DNA from: Calliphora vicina
Taxonomy: Eukaryota; Arthropoda; Insecta; Diptera; Calliphoridae
Length of the DNA: 64,000 nucleotides
Reading direction: 5' to 3'
Assembly (NCBI RefSeq): GCF_958450345.1
Contig: NC_088781.1
Coordinates: 22,597,857 to 22,661,856 of the forward strand
Both the position numbers and the translations under genes were made by a program. Below are positions 24,609 through 35,690 of the stretch, piece after piece. The notes beneath the pieces were generated by a model. The model was not told the DNA's origin. It ran no database searches and saw nothing but the letters and a program-made list of their open reading frames with translations. Numbering within the stretch: position 1 is the stretch's first letter; each line of letters begins with the position of its first letter.

Positions 24609-24816
24609 AATTCCCTACATTTTCAGACAAACGCAGCTAAACAAATTAATTCGTACAATGTTTAAATACTTTTATGATTGACAATAGTTTTTCAGATATT
24701 CAAAATTAAGGATTTACATTGTTGGGAGGAGCCACTCCCATTAATACAAAAACTTCCATATTCAGCCAAACAATGTATAATAATAAATGAGTTATTCGGT
24801 CAAATATAAGATTATC

Positions 24817-25140
24817 AGGCCTGTCACAGAATTCCATTTCAATCGAAACTGGAATTTATTCCACACTTAGCTTCTTCAGAAAAAGTAAAACGAAAATTTC
24901 GTTCGAAATAAAACCACTTTCAGTTTTCAAAGTGGAATTGATATTTCATTGTTATTATTTGATTTCTAAAATGTTTAACCAATTTCAGAAAAAACTTCAC
25001 TTTTGTTTTAATATAAAAAATGCGTTCAAATTAATATTAGAAATACAGAATTATAAATATTTTTGGAATTAGTAAATTAACCTAAAACTAAATCGAACGG
25101 AATTGAAACCATTCCAAACATGTGAATGTGTGACAGGCCT
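24817..25140. mobile_element. Short element with 12-bp terminal inverted repeats
   Basis: AGGCCTGTCACA (24817-24828) and TGTGACAGGCCT (25129-25140) are exact inverse ends of a 324-bp element. Inside, GAATTCCATTTC and CGAAACTGGAATTTATTCC on the left are loosely mirrored by GAACGGAATTGAAACC and CATTCCAAAC on the right. The 8-bp flanks (AGATTATC and ATAACTAT) do not match, so I cannot name the superfamily from a target duplication. No coding content; a non-autonomous DNA element. Confidence 0.75.
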
Positions 25141-26527
25141 ATAACTATTTAATTTGTATGTGAGGGTCCACACCCCCGGTTACGATGCATCCTATTTTTG
25201 GTTAAACTTCATGCACTAATAAGAAATTTATCCGTATAAAGTTTGATTAATGTTACAATTATAGTTTTGCCATGCCCATTTTCAGTACCGAAGTGAATTC
25301 GCCAAAGTTTTGCTGCTTTTACAATTATAGTTCACCAGCTCTACCATAATAACTTTTTTTATAGGAAGTGTCACACCTACATGAAATTTCAAAATAAAAT
25401 GTATTCTATTGTTCTTTCTAGATATAGAGGTACATGCAGCAAAAATTTCAAGATGATCGGTGCTGTGGTTAGGCTCCTATAATTCATTTATTTTTACTGA
25501 TAAATAGTCTTTTCTGACAATTTATGCAAAATTTGTTAACATTAGCAAACTTTTTATAACTCTTACTTCATTATCTCTTTGTTTTCTTATTTTTGTTTTC
25601 ATTTCTTTTCAAAATATTAAACCTCTTCAGAAAATCTTCAACTAACAATTTATTTTAACCAAAACGAAAAAAAAGTGTTTAAACTTTAACTCAATTTATA
25701 ATGTAAACAGACAAGAAAATAACTGAATGCTACGTATTGACCATTGGATTGTAAACTCATAAACTTTAGTTTTTTTTTCTTTATTTTTTGCTTGAAGAAA
25801 GAAACCATTCGCAGCTTGATGTCTTTTCCACATAAAAGAGTTTACAACTTTACACCAAACAACATTTTGTTTATGGTTGTGTAACGTTTATAAATATATA
25901 TTGTATTTCTTTTTTGTAGTTCTGCTGCCTCTTCATCTGTTTCTCTTCATTTTGCTGTTGTGCAACAATTTTTGCCATCATTAATCTTTTGTTGCACAAA
26001 GTCAAACAACACACAATGACTTTTCACATTATGTGGCGAAAGAAAAACAAAACTTAAAAGAAATGAAGGGCAACAGCACAAAAAAATTAATGGAAATTGT
26101 TGGTGGAAGAAATTTCTTAACCAAGAAATATAATTTAAAATCATTACTTTTAACAATACTTGAAAGAAGCAAGAGGGGCTTAATTTTCAAAATTTGTATT
26201 AAAACTAAAATTTAGCTATACATTTTTCTTTTCATCTTCCTAATATTGTTTCAACAATTAACACTTTTAAGTAATAAATAAATTTACATTTACAAATTTA
26301 CAAATTTAATAAATTCAATGTTAATGCAATTATATCATTATTTTTTTAGTACTCAAAACTCTTTTCATTCAGGCTTTTGTAACAACTTTCAAGATGCTTA
26401 ATTTGCTGTAGTAGTTTTACATAAAAAAATGAGTGAGTAAATTTTTATAAACAATTAACTTGAACAACTAGCAACTTGCTGAATTATATTATACGAGTAC
26501 CAAACACAAGTACTAGAATAAAAAAAA
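25141..26527. other. AT-rich DNA, no gene seen
   Basis: No supported gene. A small hairpin (TTGTGCAACAA...TTGTTGCACAA, about 25959-25999) is present. TTTTACAATTATAGTT and a near copy occur about 65 bp apart near 25253-25332. Confidence 0.45.
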
Positions 26528-26933
26528 AACAAAAAGAAAGTATAGGCGGTTAAGCCTGACCATATAATACCCTACACTGAGTAAAAAATAATTTTTCTTT
26601 TAAAATTTCAATAACTTATTTATGGGAGTGGATCTTATATGGGAGCTATGACCAATTATGGACCCATATCCACGAAATTAGGTTAGATAAAGTGTTATGC
26701 TCATTAAAGTAGTTTTCGGAAATGGGCCTTATGGACGAAAAAGTCCTATTTTGGGAGGACATTTGTATGGGGGCTTATTTTAAAAATTGTTTACAGCCAG
26801 ACAAATGACCAGACATTGTTAAATCTAGTCAGAAAGTGATTCTGAGTCGATCGGTTATACTAATATTTTTGAACATTACAAACATCATCACAAACTCATA
26901 ATACTCTCCATACTATAGTTGTGTAGGGCATAA
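26528..26933 (+). mobile_element. HB-B element, heavily decayed
   Basis: The left hairpin is GGCGGTTAAGCCTGACC, followed by ATATAATACCCTACACTGAG. One GGGAGCTATGACCAATTATG subunit remains. The right end, TAATACTCTCCATACTATAG and TTGTGTAGGGCATAA, has lost much of its pairing. It is an old copy with internal deletions. Confidence 0.8.
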
Positions 26934-27429
26934 ATACTATGTACTTACTGGCCAAAAATAAGTACAGTTTTTTTTTACTTCTTCTTTTCAATTGCGCTAA
27001 GTACTTTCAACATAAATATTTATATAAAACAATAAGATAGTTGTTGAATTTAAGGAGGAGTTTATTTTGTTTCTTTTATTCATGATTTTATTTTCCATAG
27101 AAAAAAGCTGAAATTATTTGTTGCAACAGAAAAAGCTTGTAAATATTTCCACTGAAATGAATAAAATACATAAAAGAGTTCTTGTGTCTAACTATTGTGA
27201 ATATGAATAAGTAGTTAATAAATTCATGGAATTGTAATGGAAATAATATTATTTATAATTATGGCGCAACATATTTTGTTACAGGGAGTAAAAAACAAAC
27301 TGAATAACCACATTTCAATATAAAATTTAAATTATAAATATAAAATTCTATAAAAATAATATCAGTGTTCAAACACAGATCAAATTTTGTATATAAATAT
27401 GTAGTTGTTGAAAGAGTGTTGAAATATTT
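26934..27429. other. AT-rich DNA, no gene seen
   Basis: I see no gene and no repeat with a second copy. It is simply the left flank of the 41-bp array. Confidence 0.45.
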
Positions 27430-29893
27430 TCTATTTTTCTATAAAAAATTTAACTGTGTCTGACAACAGACAAAGTTTTCTATAGAAAATTGTGTTTGAC
27501 TTGACAACAGACAAAATTTTCTATAAAAAATTGAGTGTTTGTGTTGAAGTGTATTTGAACACAGTTCAATTTTCCATAAAAAATTGAACTTGTTTGACAA
27601 ACGACAAAATTTTCTATAGAAAATTGGACTGTGTTTGACAACACACAAAATTTTCTATAGAAAATTGAACTGTGTTTGACAACAGACAAATTTTTCTATA
27701 GAAAATTGATCTGTGTTTGACAACAGATAAAATTTTCTATAGAAAATTGAAGTGTGTTTGACAAACAGACAAAATTTTTTATAGAAAATTGAAGTGTGTT
27801 TTACAAACAGACAAAATTTTCTATAGAAAATTGAAGTGTGTTTTACAAACAGACAAAATTTTCTATAGAAAATTGAAGTGTGTTTGACAAACAGACAAAA
27901 TTTTCTATAGAAAATTGAAGTGTGTTTGACAAACAGACAAAATTTTCTATAGAAAATTGAAGTGTGTTTGACAAACAGACAAAATTTTCTATAGAAAATT
28001 GAAGTGTGTTTGACAAACAGACAAAATTTTCTATAGAAAATTGAATTGTGTTTGACAAACAGACAAAATTTTCTATAGAAAATTGAATTGTGTTTGACAA
28101 CAGACAAAATTTTCTATAGAAAATTGAAGTGTGTTTGACAACAGACAAAATTTTCTATAAAAAATTTAAGTGTGTTTGACAACAGACAAAATTTTCTATA
28201 GAAAATTGAAGTGTGTTTGACAACAGACAAAATTTTCTATAGAAAATTGAAGTGTGTTTGACAACAGACAAAATTTTCTATAGAAAATTGAAGTGTGTTT
28301 GACAACAGACAAAATTTTCTATAAAAAATTGAACTGTGTTTGACAACATACAAAATTTTCTATAGAAAATTGAAGTGTATTTGAACACAGTTCAATTTTC
28401 CATAGAAACACACAAAATTTTCTATAGAAAATTGGACTGTGTTTGACAACACACAAAATTTTCTATAGAAAATTGAAGTGTGTTTGACAACAGATAAAAT
28501 TTTCTATAGAAAATTGAAGTGTGTTTGACAACAGATAAAATTTTCTATAGAAAATTGAAGTGTGTTTGACAACAGACAAAATTTTCTATAGTAAATTGAA
28601 GTGTGTTTGACAACAGACAAAATTTTCTATAGAAAATTGAAGTGTGTTTGACAATGGACAAAATTTTCTATAGAAAATTGAAGTGTGTTTGACAACAGAC
28701 AAAATTTTCTATAGAAAATTGAAGTGTGTTTGTCAACAAATAAAATTTTCTATGGAAAATTGAACTGTGTTTGACAACAGATAAAATTTTCTATAGAAAA
28801 TTGAACTGTGTTTGACAACAGAAAAAATTTTCTATAGCAAATTGAAGTGTGTTTGACAACAGACAAAATTTTCTATAGAAAATTGAAGTGTGTTTGACAA
28901 CAGACAAAACTTTCTATAGATAATTGAACTGTGTTTGACAACAGATAAAATTTTTTATAGAAAATTGAACTGTGTTTGACAACAGAAAAAATTTCCTTAG
29001 GAAAATTGAACTGTGTTTGACAACAGACAAAATTTTCTAAAGAAAATTAAACTGTGTTTGACAACAGACAAAATTTTCTATAGAAAATTGAACTGTGTTT
29101 GACAACAGACAAAATTTTCTATAGAAAATTGAACTGTGTTTGACAACAGACAAAATTTTCTATAGAAAATTGAACTGTGTTTGACAAACGACAAAATTTT
29201 CTATAGAAAATTGAACTGTGTTTGACAAACGACAAAATTTTCTATAGAAAATTGAACTGTGTTTGACAAACGACAAAATTTTCTATAGAAAATTGAACTG
29301 TGTTTGACAAACGACAAAATTTTCTATAGAAAATTGAACTGTGTTTGACAAACGACAAAATTTTCTATAGAAAATTGAACTGTGTTTGACAAACGACAAA
29401 ATTTTCTATAGAAAATTGAAGTATGTTTGACAACAGACAAAATTTTCTATAGGAAATTGAAGTGTGTTTGACAACAGACAAAATTTTCTATAGAAAATTT
29501 AAGTGTGTTTGACAACAGACAAAATTTTCTATAGAAAATTGAACTGTGTTTGCCAACAGACAAAATTATCTATAGAAAATTGAACTGTGTTTGACAAATG
29601 ACAAAATGTTCAAACGACAAAATTTTCTATAGAAAATTGAAGTGACAAAATTGTCTAATTTTTTATAGTGTGTTTGAACACAGACCAATTTTTCTATAGA
29701 AATTTGAACTGTGTTTGAACAGAGACAAAATTTTCTATAAAAAATTTAACAGTGTTTGAAAACAGATAAAATTAGCTATAGAGAATTTAACTGTGTTTGA
29801 AAACTGACAAATTTTTCTATAGAAAAATTGAACTGTGTTTGACAACAGACAAAATTTTCTATAGAAAATTGAACAACATTTGCTATAAAATTT
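27430..29893. repeat. Palindromic minisatellite, 41/42-bp unit, about 60 copies
   Basis: Each unit carries the perfect 18-bp palindrome AATTTTCTATAGAAAATT followed by GAAGTGTGTTTGACAA and CAGACA or a variant. Blocks of the array share one variant: GACAAACAGAC with 42-bp units at about 27750-28090, GACAACAGAC with 41-bp units over most of the middle, and GAACTGTGTTTGACAAACGAC at about 29165-29410. Both edges are more diverged. Where the unit is 42 bp (14 codons) minus-strand frames stay open (101 and 150 codons, a VKHTSIFYRKFCLF repeat), which is a by-product. It is not a CRISPR: no variable spacers exist, since the whole unit repeats. Confidence 0.95.
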
Positions 29894-31590
29894 AACTGTA
29901 AATAATATACCTCTGCCATTTTTTCCAAACTTTTTGAAAAGTATTTTGTCCGGTTTGTATATATGCTTGAATTGTATATCATACACGCACAACATGTTAC
30001 TTCCTTAATGTTCCCCTAATAGCTGATACTCTCTCCCAAAGGTATAATTTATATCAAAAAGTTTTTGTTTAGAACTTTCTTTCAAATCTTTGTTTTTATT
30101 TCAAGTAGTACGTTAGCTTGAACCTTCAGCTCTTATAACCATGCACTTATTCACAGACAATAGAAAAGTGAATGAAAAAAAGAAAATAAAAAATAAATCA
30201 TTTTAATGGCAGTAGTTAGTTTTCACTGTATTCAGTTTTTTGTGTATTATTTTAAATGTTTTTTTTATCATTTGCAATTTGATTTTTCTTTCAACTAATG
30301 CAACATCATGTATAAAATTTTTGTGTTCATGCATGAACATTTTCTACATATTTATGCGTTTGTGGTTAACACCCACATATTACAACACATTACAAATACA
30401 CACGGCAACAAAATCGGAAAAAAACTTTTCAAAACACTTACGGGAAATACATAGCCCCACCTTATGGCCTCCACCCCCTGTTCAAGCATTGAAATCAAAC
30501 AAACATAAAATGAGAGAAATCCTTACTCCCCTGTGTCAACATATTAAGTGCTAGAAAAAAAAGTTTTATAAATTTGTAATGCTACCAGAACATGTATAAA
30601 ATATTACAGTCATTTAAAATAAAATGAAACCATTAAAACAAATATTCGAGAAGGGGGTAAACTGATTTTTCCCAAAAACTTAAACAGCTAAAGGATTGGC
30701 GTGTAATTTGAAAATAAATTTGCCAAAGCAGCCACATAGTACAAACATTCCCAATAGAGTTTTTAAAATATTATGAATTTTAGAAAAACATAATGCATGA
30801 TTAATCCACAAACATTAGATTAGATAAAGTTAGATATTTGAGTATTAAGTCAGCTCAAATAGGAAAATTAAAATTTATACAAATATTACTCATACCCCTT
30901 ATGGAAAATTGTTAAAGTTTTTCATGTGACACTACAAATACTTAAAATATTTAACCAGCAAATAATTTAACTTTCCCAACCACCAATTAATGTAAATTAT
31001 TTTATTTATGTGCTGCTACAATTTGATTGTTTGGCCTTTTTGTTAAACAAAACAAAAACTAAACTAAATAAAATACATATTTTATGCTAAATACCGGTTC
31101 ATTAATTTTTAAAAATGCAATATTATTTTAAGTGGCCTTTTTGAGAATTAAAGTACATTTTAATATAGAATATTTTATACTAAAAGCACCTCTAGCTCTG
31201 ACTATGTTGATACCTAAACATATTCTTCGACCTTTTGCCTTCCTCCTTTATTGGTCGCATTGTGGAATTTTAGAAATTTTTGTATTTTGCATAAGTATTG
31301 TCTACTCGCATCTAAACGTATTCATATTGGAAATTATTTTCATTTTGTTTTGCGGTTTGGCGTTACTTGCCATAGTAACATTCAAAAATATTTTGCATAA
31401 AAATCGTGCGGTATAGTAGGAGCAACAATTCAATGAATAGATAGTTGGCTGTTGTGTGTTTTGAAGATGCCTTAGAGTTAGAAGGTGATGCAGAGATTCT
31501 GAATCGCGGAAACATATTCAGACTCATACATCTAGTGAATAAATATATGTTTATCATATTTATTCAGGCCACTGGAACTGTCGGAAAGGA
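29894..31590. other. AT-rich DNA, no gene seen
   Basis: No supported gene. Frames at 30240-30554 and 31132-31416 (the latter hydrophobic) show no recognisable family, signal or splice context. Confidence 0.45.
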
Positions 31591-32225
31591 ATGTCGAATT
31601 TTGTGCCAGCAAATCGTCATATGCGGGAAGTTTTACTTTAATTCTTTAATTGCTCACCGAAGCTTATGGTGAATGAGTTTCATCGGTTTCAACGTGCGAG
31701 AAATGGTTTGTGTATTTTAGAAGTAGTGATTTTCTGCTGAAAAAAAATGCCCAGGCCAATCAAAACAGTTTGAACACCAAAAATTGGAGGTACTACTCCA
31801 TGAAGATTGTTGCACAGAGAAAACAGATTCGTGATAGCATCCGAATTTGTTGCCAATCGAATGATTCTACCTTAGTGACCGAATTTTACAGTTGTGGCTA
31901 TAGAATTTTAAAAGGGGTAACAAAAGTTTGGTTACTTTAATCGAAATTCTTCTTTGTCAACTGTCTTTCTGTTGATAGAACCGACAAATTCTATGTGTAC
32001 AACCGAATCATTCGATTGGCAATAAATTCGGTTGCTATCACGAATCTGTATTCTCTGTGTGACAAATACAAAAAGAATTTACAAAATCATTGGGAGTTCT
32101 CAACCAGCAATATCAAAACGTTTGTAAGCAGCAGGATTTATCCAAAAGGAGGGAAATTGAGTACCATACGAATTGAAGCTGAGAGACCTTGAACGATGAT
32201 TTTACATATCTGAATTGCTGCTTGA
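31591..32225 (+). pseudogene. mariner transposase relic, N-terminal half
   Basis: ATG at 31591 begins MSNFVPANRHMREVLL, the usual start of one mariner lineage, and a stop follows at once. Further pieces on shifting frames include a form of KKFE...LLHEDCC and, beyond the inserted foldback element, QPAISKRL, then QKEGN and VPYELKLRDLER. These correspond to the helix-turn-helix DNA-binding region and linker of mariner transposase. The catalytic D,D34D domain is missing. A 247-bp foldback element (31813-32059) splits it. The same N-terminal region recurs on the minus strand at 55300-55535 and on the plus strand at 47480. Dead. Confidence 0.8.
31813..32059. mobile_element. Foldback element inserted in the mariner relic, TG-flanked
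   Basis: The left arm is CACAGAGAAAACAGATTCGT, then GATAGCATCCGAATTTGTTG and CCAATCGAATGATTC. The right arm is its near-perfect inverse, ending CACGAATCTGTATTCTCTGTG. TG lies directly on both sides (31811-31812, 32060-32061) in the same orientation, which could be a 2-bp target duplication. The mariner protein homology resumes on the far side, confirming an insertion. The terminal CACAGAGAAAA matches the ends of the 43018-43504 element, but the arms are otherwise unrelated. Confidence 0.85.
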
Positions 32226-32739
32226 ATGTTATAAAATAAAATAATGTTTGAACCGAATAATTACTTGTGATAAAAATTGGATACGATTGTAGCTAAAGGA
32301 AGTCTACATAAAGATCAACGATTGTAGCTAAAGGAAGTCTATAAAAAGATCTATGATTGAAGCTAAATGAAGTTTACATAAAGACCTACGATTGAATCTA
32401 AATGAATTCTACATACAGATCTTCGATTGAAGCTAAGTTAAGACTACATATAGCTCTGCGATGGAAGCTAGGTAAGACTACAAAAACATCTATGGTTGAA
32501 GCTAATTTAAGACTACAGAAATATATAGGAGATTGAAGCTTAAATAAAACTAAATTATGACCTACGATTGGAGCTAATGTAAGACTGAATAAAGATATAC
32601 CCTGAGACTGAAGAATGCCCTACAATTGAAACTAAAGTAAGACTTCATAAAGACGTATTGCAATTGAAGTATGACCTATGATTGAAGCTAAATTAAGTCT
32701 AAATACTACAGTCTCAGTCGATTACATACGACTGATTAC

Positions 32740-34257
32740 TAGGGTAATCATTCGACTAATGATCGTTCGATTAATCGAATAATTTCTTTTTTATTCGAAC
32801 AATTTAAAAATGGCTATTTTCGAATAACGAATAATTCGAACAATTTTATGTAGAATAATCGAATAAAACGAATAAATATTCATATATATTTAAATTTATT
32901 AAATTGCTTAAAATTTTCCATAATTAAAAATTTATTTGCATTTTCTGAAATTCGACAAATAACTAAACACAAGGGGACTTTCGATCACTGTAGATGAGTG
33001 TTTCGATAGCTCCTTCTATAAATATTGTTACGTTTTAACCTTTTCAAAACGCTGGTTTATTTCCATTAAATAAACCGGATACTTTTGATTGCAAATAAAA
33101 GCCGTTTAGAAGTTTAAAAATTGTAACAACTCTTTATTTATTTAAAATGTACAACAACAGAATTAAATAGTCACTCAATGTTTTTTTTATAATCGTTTAT
33201 AAATTCTCAGAAATACAGAAACTTTAAAATGTACACGAATTCACTTGAAAAATACAGCAAACTTTAAGGCACTCAGTTGATATTTATTCAAATAGCATCT
33301 CTGATAAACTGACTCACGACTGCAACCTCTGCCACTATTTATAACACTGCCATCTGCATTCCAGATTGCTCTTTAACTGTCAAAATTCGAATATTCTAGA
33401 TCTTACTAATACATACGCCATCTGTGGTGTACTTTCTACAATGTTCTTTAACTGAATATTTGAATTCGAATACAGTGTTGCCAACTTACGATCAAATCAA
33501 CTGAAAGCTTTTATTTAATAATGCCCACAGATATGTTACAGTTTGCTATTACAGCACTGTTATTTGAAAGCATCGTCTTATACATGATTTTGAACATCGT
33601 TGAACATCTTTGTCTAACATGGTAATAAACTTTTTGAGTATTTGTAAATGCGTCATTCATGAACTGCCTGACTTCAAATTAACCACGTTCACTGACAATG
33701 ATATCAAGCTTTGGACAAATTCCCTTTATTGTAATTCCCAAGACCCCTTTATTAAGCAAAGATTCGGCAACGTTGATAGAGCTTGATGTATAATACAATT
33801 TGTTGTAAATAATTTCGAAATAGTGAATAATTATTTTACTAAAGAATTAGTTACTCAATTTAAAACCCGAATTAATGAACGACATATAAAAGTTCTTAAA
33901 CGTTTATATTGTATTTGAATTCAGGATCATGTGCAACAAGTTAAAATTTTTTAAAGCATAGCATCAAAAGGGAAACTAATGGGTTTGCTAGTCAATTGTT
34001 TTGTAGATTGTTCGGGAGTTCCGAATATTTCTGTTGAAAATTTAACTTTATTTTTTGTTTTTCTTTAACAATAAAATATTAAAAAACCGACATCAAAACT
34101 TAATTTTTTACTTTTTTTTTTTTTAAAAAATTAAATTATTCGAATAATTTGATTAATTTTAAACGTGTGATCGAATTATTCGAACAAGTTAATATCTCTT
34201 ATTTGAATTATTGGTTTTATTCTAACAAGAGAAAAATCGAATAATTTGAATACCCTA
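32740..34257 (+). mobile_element. hAT-type element with 8-bp target duplication
   Basis: CTGATTAC (32732-32739) and CTGATTAC (34258-34265) are exact 8-bp direct repeats flanking a 1518-bp element. The ends are TAGGGTAATC and, read inward from the right, TAGGGTATTC. An 8-bp duplication with such ends is characteristic of the hAT superfamily. A plus-strand stretch near 32974-33024 reads GLSITVDE, which resembles the hAT transposase segment that holds the first catalytic Asp. It is cut there by an LTR-like repeat (33026-33575). The rest of the transposase is decayed. It sits inside the degenerate tandem array, which resumes on both sides. Confidence 0.85.
33026..33575 (-). mobile_element. LTR-like repeat, copy 1 (empty for two nested insertions)
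   Basis: Read on the minus strand it matches the repeat at 39976-40969, from a CTTTCAAA segment through TGTAACATAT to the terminal ACGTAACA. Shared parts include GACAGTTAAAGA, GCAGATGGCAGTGTTAT, GCAGTCGTGAGT, an AAATAAATAAAGAGTTGTTAC stretch (AAATAAATAAAGAG + TTGTTAC) and AACCAGCGTTTTG-type text. It has neither the 206-bp nor the 145-bp insertion of copy 2. The 5' end in element orientation is truncated relative to copy 2 and I see no target duplication. TG...CA ends and polyadenylation-like AATAAA suggest a solo LTR; no retroelement ORFs are attached. Confidence 0.7.
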
Positions 34258-34948
34258 CTGATTACATAAAGATTGAGACTGAAGTATAACCTACGATTGC
34301 AGCTAAGGTAATCCATAATGACCTGTGACTAAGACTGAAGCATAACCTAGGATTAAAGATAAAGCTTGACATTAACATCTACGATTGACAGTGAAGTAAA
34401 AAACCCCTTACGATTGAGACATAAATAGCTACTGAAGCATAAAACTAGACATAAAGAACTACGATTAAAACTATAGTTAGTCATAATGACATACGATTGA
34501 ATATTAAGTTAGATATAAATTCCAACGATTGAAGCAAAGTTTAGAACTACGATTGAGACTTAAGTATAACTCGTGATTGTATCTAAAGTAAGACTACATA
34601 AAGACCTAAGACTGACTCTGAAGTATAACCTCCTATTGAAGATAAATTAAGATATAAAGATCTATGATTAAGACAAACGTATAACCTAGGATTGATACTA
34701 AAGTAAGGCTATTTAAAGACCTAAGATTGAGGATGTATTATAACCTAGAGTTGGAGCTAAGATAAGACATACAGGCCTGTGATTGTACCTGAACTATAAC
34801 CTATGAATGAAGCTAAAGTTTGACATACAGACCTGTGATTTGGACTGAAGTATTACCTATGATCGTAGCTAAAGTAAGACCACATTAATAACTACGACTG
34901 AGACTGAAGTATAACCTATGGAGACTGAAGTACATGATTGAAGATAAG

Positions 34949-35092
34949 TTTTTTTTTGTTTTTTACAAAAAAACAAACACAAACTGCGAAGCGTTTTGCT
35001 TGTCTGCATACACCCAGAGTCTCTGATGGGAATCGAACCCGCAACCTTTAGATTAATAGTCCAGCACACTACCAACTGGTCTATCGGGGCAC
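34949..35092 (-). mobile_element. tRNA-derived SINE
   Basis: On the minus strand the head is GCCCCGATAGACCAGTTGGT, with an A-box-like TAGACCAGTTGGTAGTG, an anticodon-arm-like CTATTAA loop and a clear B box GGGTTCGATTCCC (35028-35040). A GAGACTCTGGGTGTATGCAG tail follows, ending in an A-rich/T-rich simple stretch (to about 34949). The acceptor arm cannot pair (GCCCCGA at the 5' side, no TCGGGGC at the 3' side) and the T stem is mismatched, so it is not a working tRNA. A tRNA head plus unrelated tail is the SINE plan, transcribed by RNA polymerase III in known cases. It is inserted in the degenerate array. Confidence 0.75.
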
Positions 35093-35690
35093 ACAATTAA
35101 GAAATAAAGTCCTAGGTTATAAAGTGAAGTATAACCTAGGATTGAAGCTGAATAAAGTACTCTTATAGAGATATAAATACGAATAAAGCTAAAGTAAGAC
35201 ATAAAGATCTACGACTGAAGCCAAACTGAGACATACAAATGATTGAGACTAAAGTATGGCCTATGCTTGAAGCTAAATTAAGACCAGCAATTTTGAATAA
35301 ACTAAGACAACATAACTAACTACTACTGAAGCTAAAATAAGTCTACATAAAGATATTCGATTTGAGAAATATTAGGACTACATGAAAATTGCAGTTGGAT
35401 CTATTTCAATACTTCGCAAAGACCTCCGATTGAAAAATTGAAGTACAGAACGATTGAAGCTAAGTATAAGGATACATAAAGCCCAACTGTTGAGCTAATG
35501 TAATATTACAATATGACATACCATTGAATTTAAGCTATAAGTTACGATTAAAGCGAAATTAAGACTACAAAAGACCTGGGATTGAAGCTAAAGTATTACA
35601 ACATAAGTGACAAAGATTGAAGGTTAAACTAAGACTAAATAAAGACCTACACGTGAAGCTATATTATAACAGATGATTGAAATAATTTAG

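Larger units (their letters stand above)
32283..35690. repeat. Old degenerate tandem array, unit about 40-45 bp, with insertions
   Basis: Variants of CTACGATTGAAGCTAAAGTA plus AGACTACATAAAGAC repeat from 32283 to 32739 and again from 34258 to 35690. No two neighbouring units are identical and indels are common, so homogenisation ended long ago. The array is interrupted by a hAT element at 32740-34257 and a SINE at 34949-35092. Excluding these, about 1.7 kb of array remains, roughly 40 units. Non-coding. Confidence 0.85.

Noticed and set aside
20031..24681. Two overlapping giant open frames (1544 and 1523 codons)
   Set aside because: They are only the translation of the heptamer array, which has no stop in any forward phase; no other coding evidence.
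27655..28148. 150- and 101-codon minus-strand frames with a 14-residue repeat
   Set aside because: They follow from 42-bp units in one block of the palindromic array; the frame breaks where units are 41 bp.
27430..29893. CRISPR-like array (regular palindromic repeats)
   Set aside because: There are no variable spacers, the whole 41/42-bp unit repeats, no cas genes, and the window is eukaryotic.
31132..31416. 94-codon hydrophobic frame as a membrane protein
   Set aside because: T-rich strand gives hydrophobic translations by composition; no family recognised and no context.
35028..35092. Functional tRNA gene on the minus strand
   Set aside because: The A and B boxes are good but the acceptor arm cannot pair and an unrelated tail follows; a SINE explains it better.
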